Positions 6,064 through 8,298 of a stretch of 8,298 bases of DNA are shown here, piece by piece. This DNA comes from Hyphomonadaceae bacterium UBA7672 (lineage in GTDB: Bacteria; Pseudomonadota; Alphaproteobacteria; Caulobacterales; Hyphomonadaceae): the NCBI GenBank assembly GCA_002483135.1, contig DLHI01000028.1:1-8298 (forward strand), in the 5' to 3' direction. The notes beneath the pieces are model-generated. The model ran no database searches and had not been told where the DNA came from. It worked only from the letters and a program-made list of their open reading frames with translations. A program made the position numbers and the translations under genes. Numbering within the stretch: position 1 is the first letter of the stretch; each line of letters starts with the position of its first letter.

Positions 6064-6097
6064 GACGTCGCTCCTTCAGGGTTGAAGGAGTTACGTC
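6064..6097 (-). promoter_or_regulatory. Hairpin sequestering the ritA ribosome binding site
   Basis: On the minus strand GACGT, AA, CTCCTTCA, loop ACCC, TGAAGGAG, CG and ACGTC form a hairpin with 8-bp and 5-bp perfect stems separated by a 2x2 internal loop. The 3' arm contains the GAAGGAG ribosome binding site and ends directly at the ritA ATG. As drawn, the Shine-Dalgarno sequence is paired with its anti-sequence, which should lower translation of the whole coupled trio unless the structure opens. There is no T-run, so it is not a terminator. Confidence 0.65.
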
Positions 6098-6193
6098 TGG
6101 CCCACAGCCGATGCGCCGTCGCGGCAGATCGCGCGCCGGCGACGCTGGTCCAGGGCTGTCCGGCCAATTTAGTACGAGCGGTCGCGTTGGGGC

Positions 6194-6481
6194 TCAGGCA
6201 AGCAGAAACGCCAGCCGCTCGTCGGCTTTTGACGGCGTGATTTCAAGGATTTCTGCGCTCACGATATTCTCCGCGACAAACGGATCGTTACTCAGCCTGC
6301 CTTGAAGGTCTGGTAGAGATGTGTTGTGCGCAAGTATGCCTCCACCCAAACCGGGTTGAAGATTGCCGACGGCCAAAAACACGCCGTCGTCAAATCCGCG
6401 TCTTATCCACTCCTTGTGGCCTTCCATAAACTGGCTCGCCTGGCCTTTGTTGCCGGAAAACCTAAGCAGAACGACAAACAT
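6194..6481 (-). CDS. YciI-like small protein
   Basis: A 95-residue protein of the YciI-like family (PF03795 type, ferredoxin-like fold). Visible marks are the start MFVVLLRFSG, H22 with EGHKEWIRRGFDDGVFLAVG (the conserved His and the Asp of the DDG turn), LQPGLGGGILA, and NDPFVAENIVSAEILEITP with the typical DPF(V/x)...G/N region. Family members are small dimeric proteins, some with proposed peroxidase or dehalogenase-related chemistry, but most have no proven role. I chose the ATG at 6481, which has AAGGGA about 10 nt upstream and gives the family's usual N-terminus; an in-frame ATG at 6505 would add eight unrelated residues. It lies 27 bp after the TetR gene and is probably cotranscribed with it and the GST gene. 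Confidence 0.82.
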   Translation of the reverse strand: MFVVLLRFSGNKGQASQFMEGHKEWIRRGFDDGVFLAVGNLQPGLGGGILAHNTSLPDLQGRLSNDPFVAENIVSAEILEITPSKADERLAFLLA

Positions 6482-6508
6482 CAGACTTTTTCCCTTGCAT
6501 CTCAAGTT

Positions 6509-7114
6509 TCAGCGACGCCCGCGCTTGTTTTGCTGGCCCAACGCGGAGCTATCCGTGATCGCATCTAGCCAGACGCACATCTGCTCGACTTCCTTTCGGA
6601 TGAAGCTCTCGTCGTGGAATGCATTTGCCAACGTCGCGACTCCTTGACTGCGGGCGAGAAGATGCATCGCCATGTCGTCCGCGTCCGTTCCGCGGCCCAG
6701 CAGTGCGAACTGCCTTTGCAGCCAAATCCGGAACAGCGTAAACACCTCGTTCGCTTCGCCCTGCGCCGGATGGACCAGCTTCGCCAGCTCGGCGCAAAGC
6801 GTGCCGACGGGGCAGCCATATCGTTTTATCTTGGCCCGATTTGCGATCAGGATATGGATAAAACTGCGGATGCGATCTGCAGGACTCTCGCCCTCGACCT
6901 CCCACCGGTCCAACATCGTCCGGGTGTTGGCGAGGCGCATGCCGATTACCGCGTCAAGTATCTCGTCCTTCGACTTGAAGTGATGGTAGAAATTGCCGCG
7001 TGAAATTTGAACCGCGTCGGCGATGTCCGTGAACGAGGTGTGCTCAAACCCCTGCCTGTAAAACAGTTGGTCGGCTGCTTCCACGATCCGTTCGCGGGTG
7101 TTGACGCTAGTCAT
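6509..7114 (-). CDS. TetR/AcrR-family transcriptional regulator
   Basis: A 201-residue one-component repressor. The HTH (residues about 6-52) reads RERIVEAADQLFYRQGFEHT, then SFTDIADAVQISRGNFYHHF and KSKDEIL, classic TetR family. The ligand domain contains YGCPVGTLCAELAK (C101, C107), a motif of a common TetR subgroup with a CPVG loop. The two closely placed cysteines could sense thiol-reactive compounds, but that is inference. The ATG at 7114 comes 6 bp after the GST stop, with GAGG overlapping that stop as ribosome binding site, so it is in an operon with the GST upstream and the YciI-like gene downstream. It probably regulates this operon; a 15-bp palindrome at 7977-7991 is a candidate operator. 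Confidence 0.92.
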   Translation of the reverse strand: MTSVNTRERIVEAADQLFYRQGFEHTSFTDIADAVQISRGNFYHHFKSKDEILDAVIGMRLANTRTMLDRWEVEGESPADRIRSFIHILIANRAKIKRYGCPVGTLCAELAKLVHPAQGEANEVFTLFRIWLQRQFALLGRGTDADDMAMHLLARSQGVATLANAFHDESFIRKEVEQMCVWLDAITDSSALGQQNKRGRR

Positions 7115-7120
7115 CGGACC

Positions 7121-7876
7121 TCAGCTTTGTCTTGATGCTGCTGTGGCGACCGTTGCGGCGGTTTGACCAAACAAAGCAACTGCAAACTCCCTTTCTTCCG
7201 AACTTCCGCGAGGAGGCGGCGCCCGGCTCAATTCTGCACCAACTGCCATGCCCCGCTGAACGGCCGGCCGCGCAGCAAGAAGGTCGAGCCAGCCGCTGAC
7301 GTGCGGGAATCTGCCGAGATCCTGGCCGAGGTAGCTCGCCATGGTAATCCACGGGTAGACGGCCATGTCGGCGATCGAGTAATCGCCAGCAATGTACGAT
7401 CGGCTGCGGAGCCTCTGATCGAGGACGCCCAGCAGCCTATTCACCTCTCGCGAGTAGCGCTGTGTTGAGTATTCAAGCTTGACGGGATCATCGACGAGAT
7501 TCGGTGCGTAGATCATGAAGTGACTGGCCTGGCCAAACATCGGCCCCACGCCGGCCATCTGCCAAAATAGCCACTGCTCAACCTCAAGCCGCTTAGGCTC
7601 GGCGTGCGGGTAAAACTTTCCAGTCTTGCGCCCAAGATATTGCAGGATGGCGCCAGACTCGAACACCGAGGCAGACGCGGCCCTTGGGCCGTCCGGATCA
7701 ATAATCGCAGGCACGCGATTGTTTGGAGAGATCGCTAGAAAGTCCGGACTGAACTGTTCGCCTTTCCCGATTGCTACGGGCCGGATGACATACGGTAGCT
7801 CCATCTCTTCCAGCGCGATCGTGATTTTCCAGCTGTTGGGCGTTGCCCAAAGGAAGACCTCAATGGGTGCTGACAT
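7121..7876 (-). CDS. Nu-class (YfcG-like) glutathione S-transferase
   Basis: A 251-residue GST-family protein. The thioredoxin-like N-domain shows IEVFLWATPNSWKITIALEE (T12 and N14 match the active-site Thr and Asn of E. coli YfcG), LPYVIRPVAIGKGEQFSPDF, SPNNRVPAIID with the cis-proline, and VFESGAILQYL with the glutathione-binding Glu-Ser. The helical domain shows QWLFWQMAGVGPMFGQASHF, a signature of the nu class (YfcG/YghU), and YIAGDYSIADMAVYPW. Nu-class enzymes are glutathione-dependent disulfide-bond reductases with weak transferase and peroxidase activity in the cytosol. The C-terminus is about 35 residues longer than YfcG, Ala/Ser/Arg-rich. I chose the ATG at 7876 because AAGGTGGAG sits just upstream and it starts the family sequence; the ATG at 7906 adds ten residues without a good site. 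It is the first gene of the cargo operon. Confidence 0.92.
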   Translation of the reverse strand: MSAPIEVFLWATPNSWKITIALEEMELPYVIRPVAIGKGEQFSPDFLAISPNNRVPAIIDPDGPRAASASVFESGAILQYLGRKTGKFYPHAEPKRLEVEQWLFWQMAGVGPMFGQASHFMIYAPNLVDDPVKLEYSTQRYSREVNRLLGVLDQRLRSRSYIAGDYSIADMAVYPWITMASYLGQDLGRFPHVSGWLDLLAARPAVQRGMAVGAELSRAPPPRGSSEEREFAVALFGQTAATVATAASRQS

Positions 7877-7931
7877 CAAACTCCACCTTAGGCTGGTGCG
7901 CGCCAAACTGCGCTAGGACAATCGTATGAGT

Positions 7932-7960
7932 AATCTGGGACGTTCATCCTAATCTGTCAA
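7932..7960 (-). promoter_or_regulatory. Possible promoter of the GST-TetR-YciI operon
   Basis: On the minus strand a perfect -35 TTGACA (7960-7955) is followed after 17 bp by CAGATT (7937-7932), which matches the -10 consensus only 3 of 6. It lies about 55 bp upstream of the chosen GST start. The weak -10 may mean that another factor is needed or that the real -10 is elsewhere (GATTAC is 2 bp further on). Confidence 0.4.
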
Positions 7961-7976
7961 CGCTCCTTTTTGAAGT

Positions 7977-7991
7977 GGCGAACCGTTCGCC
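7977..7991. promoter_or_regulatory. 15-bp palindrome, candidate TetR-family operator
   Basis: GGCGAAC and GTTCGCC are perfect inverted arms around one central C. It lies 16 bp upstream of the TTGACA at 7955-7960. Length and symmetry suit a TetR-family dimer, and the only regulator of the element is the TetR two genes downstream. Its position upstream of -35 is less usual for a repressor, so it may bind another factor. Confidence 0.4.
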
Positions 7992-8154
7992 TCCAATTAA
8001 GAGAAAGGGCCATCTTCACGTAGCGGAGTGCTGCCGGGCTGCCTGGCTATGTCCACACCGGAAAAGTGTGCCGGGCGTCGCGGCCTTCGCGAACAGCTCC
8101 CTTGAAGGAATGCCGTCGTTCCACCTTCGCCTCGTGGCGTCGCAGATACGGGTG
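7992..8154. other. Non-coding stretch between cargo promoter and right repeat
   Basis: I see no gene here. It contains a short inverted repeat CACAC/GTGTG (8054-8058, 8066-8070). Part of it (down to 8047) is in frame with the broken ardC read from the right, but those codons are not ardC. Confidence 0.4.
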
Positions 8155-8245
8155 GATTATGCCGACCCGCCGCGCGGTTGGAGCCAGCGTGCTGAAAGCA
8201 CTGGCCTCGCCGTGCGGCATAATCCGGCGCTCGGCATTATGACCC
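8155..8245. repeat. Right 91-bp terminal inverted repeat
   Basis: It is the reverse complement of 3121-3211 with 9 internal mismatches. Recombinase-arm motifs are at 8157-8165 (TTATGCCGA) and inverted at 8214-8222 (GCGGCATAA) and 8231-8239 (TCGGCATTA). The central hairpin (GCCAGCGTGCT/AGCACTGGC, about 8183-8205) is kept as a hairpin despite base changes compared with the left copy. The last six bases, TGACCC, merge with ardC. Confidence 0.92.
8240..8245. repeat. Right 6-bp direct repeat TGACCC (target core)
   Basis: Second copy of the flanking 6-mer, in the same orientation as 3095-3100. Read on the minus strand it gives GGGTCA, which supplies the Gly codon and the first bases of the His codon of HELGH in ardC. 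Confidence 0.75.
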
Positions 8246-8298
8246 AGTTCGTGCAGCTTCGTCCGATACCAATCTACGGGCTCGAAATAGGCTTCCTG

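Larger units (their letters stand above)
3101..8239 (-). mobile_element. RIT-type (recombinase-in-trio) transposon with GST/TetR/YciI cargo
   Basis: An insertion of about 5.14 kb splits ardC. Its boundaries rest on three agreeing observations: the ardC halves join in frame across it, TGACCC direct repeats flank it, and 91-bp inverted repeats (3121-3211, 8155-8245) lie at its ends. It encodes three different full tyrosine recombinases in tandem with overlapping stop/start codons, the arrangement named recombinase in trio. The right half holds cargo on the same strand (GST, TetR regulator, YciI-like). By memory, described RIT elements are mostly ~3 kb with only the three recombinases, so the cargo is unusual. 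All three recombinases keep their catalytic residues, so the element may still be mobile. I cannot tell whether the cargo arrived with the insertion or was added afterwards. Confidence 0.88.
8047..8298 (-). pseudogene. ardC: 5' side of the interrupted ardC gene (partial, chimeric end)
   Basis: From the right edge the minus strand reads QEAYFEPVDWYRTKLHELG, the region just before and into the zinc-binding helix of ArdC-family proteins; the N-terminal part lies outside the window. True ardC sequence ends at the GGGTCA core (8240-8245). The frame then runs on through the inverted repeat and beyond for about 65 codons to TAG at 8047-8049. Because the repeat starts with CAT after GGT, HELGH itself is recreated, but WTGH, the third zinc ligand and the rest of the domain are lost. 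The product would be an ArdC N-terminal part with an unrelated basic tail, most probably inactive as a protease. The DNA-binding N-domain could still be made. Confidence 0.87.

Noticed and set aside
6064..6193. A hidden internal copy of the inverted repeat just upstream of ritA, which would make the element a 3-kb RIT with the cargo outside
   Set aside because: I looked for TTATGCCG or its complement and for the repeat's inner segment in this gap and found none. The ardC junction also lies beyond the cargo.
5236..6240. A 334-codon plus-strand open frame, longer than ritA itself
   Set aside because: It is antisense to ritA, has no family signature, and the minus strand carries every catalytic residue of a tyrosine recombinase. 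It is a high-GC shadow frame.

Overview
The window reads as accessory (plasmid or integrative-element) DNA from a GC-rich proteobacterium. An alphaproteobacterium such as a sphingomonad or a rhizobial relative is my best guess, from codon use and from the gene neighbourhood hipBA / AbiEi-like / ardC. That host assignment is inference. The window has two layers: an older backbone, and a young transposon inserted into it.

Backbone (1-3100 and 8240-8298). About 400 bases with no recognised gene lead into a hipB-hipA toxin-antitoxin operon (533-1992, + strand), controlled by three palindromic operators placed exactly 49 bp apart. Convergent with it is an AbiEi/DUF6088-type winged-helix antitoxin-like gene (2076-2696, - strand) with its own inverted-repeat operator and no visible AbiEii toxin partner. 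Next, on the minus strand, is the 3' part of an ardC-type antirestriction metalloprotease gene (ends at 2788). The 5' side of the same gene reappears at the far right edge (8298 down to 8240). Joining the two pieces restores the zinc motif HELGHWTGH in frame, so the intervening ~5.1 kb is an insertion in the active-site codons of ardC.

Inserted element (about 3101-8239). It is bounded by 91-bp inverted repeats (3121-3211 and 8155-8245, 82/91 identical by my count) and by 6-bp direct repeats TGACCC (3095-3100 and 8240-8245). It carries three intact tyrosine recombinases in tandem (5140-6063, 4202-5143, 3210-4205, - strand), joined by ATGA stop/start overlaps. This is the layout of a recombinase-in-trio (RIT) element. 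Unlike a minimal RIT element it also carries cargo upstream on the same strand: a nu-class (YfcG-like) glutathione S-transferase, a TetR-family regulator and a YciI-like protein, which look like one small operon for electrophile or oxidative stress.

The most noteworthy features are the RIT element with cargo, the insertion inside the HExxH codons of ardC, and an asymmetric left end. That end has an extra 26 bp that creates a perfect 32-bp palindrome and a complete second recombinase site (9-bp arm, 6-bp core, 9-bp arm). Also notable are a 13-bp hairpin that hides the ritA ribosome binding site and the 49-bp periodic hipBA operators.
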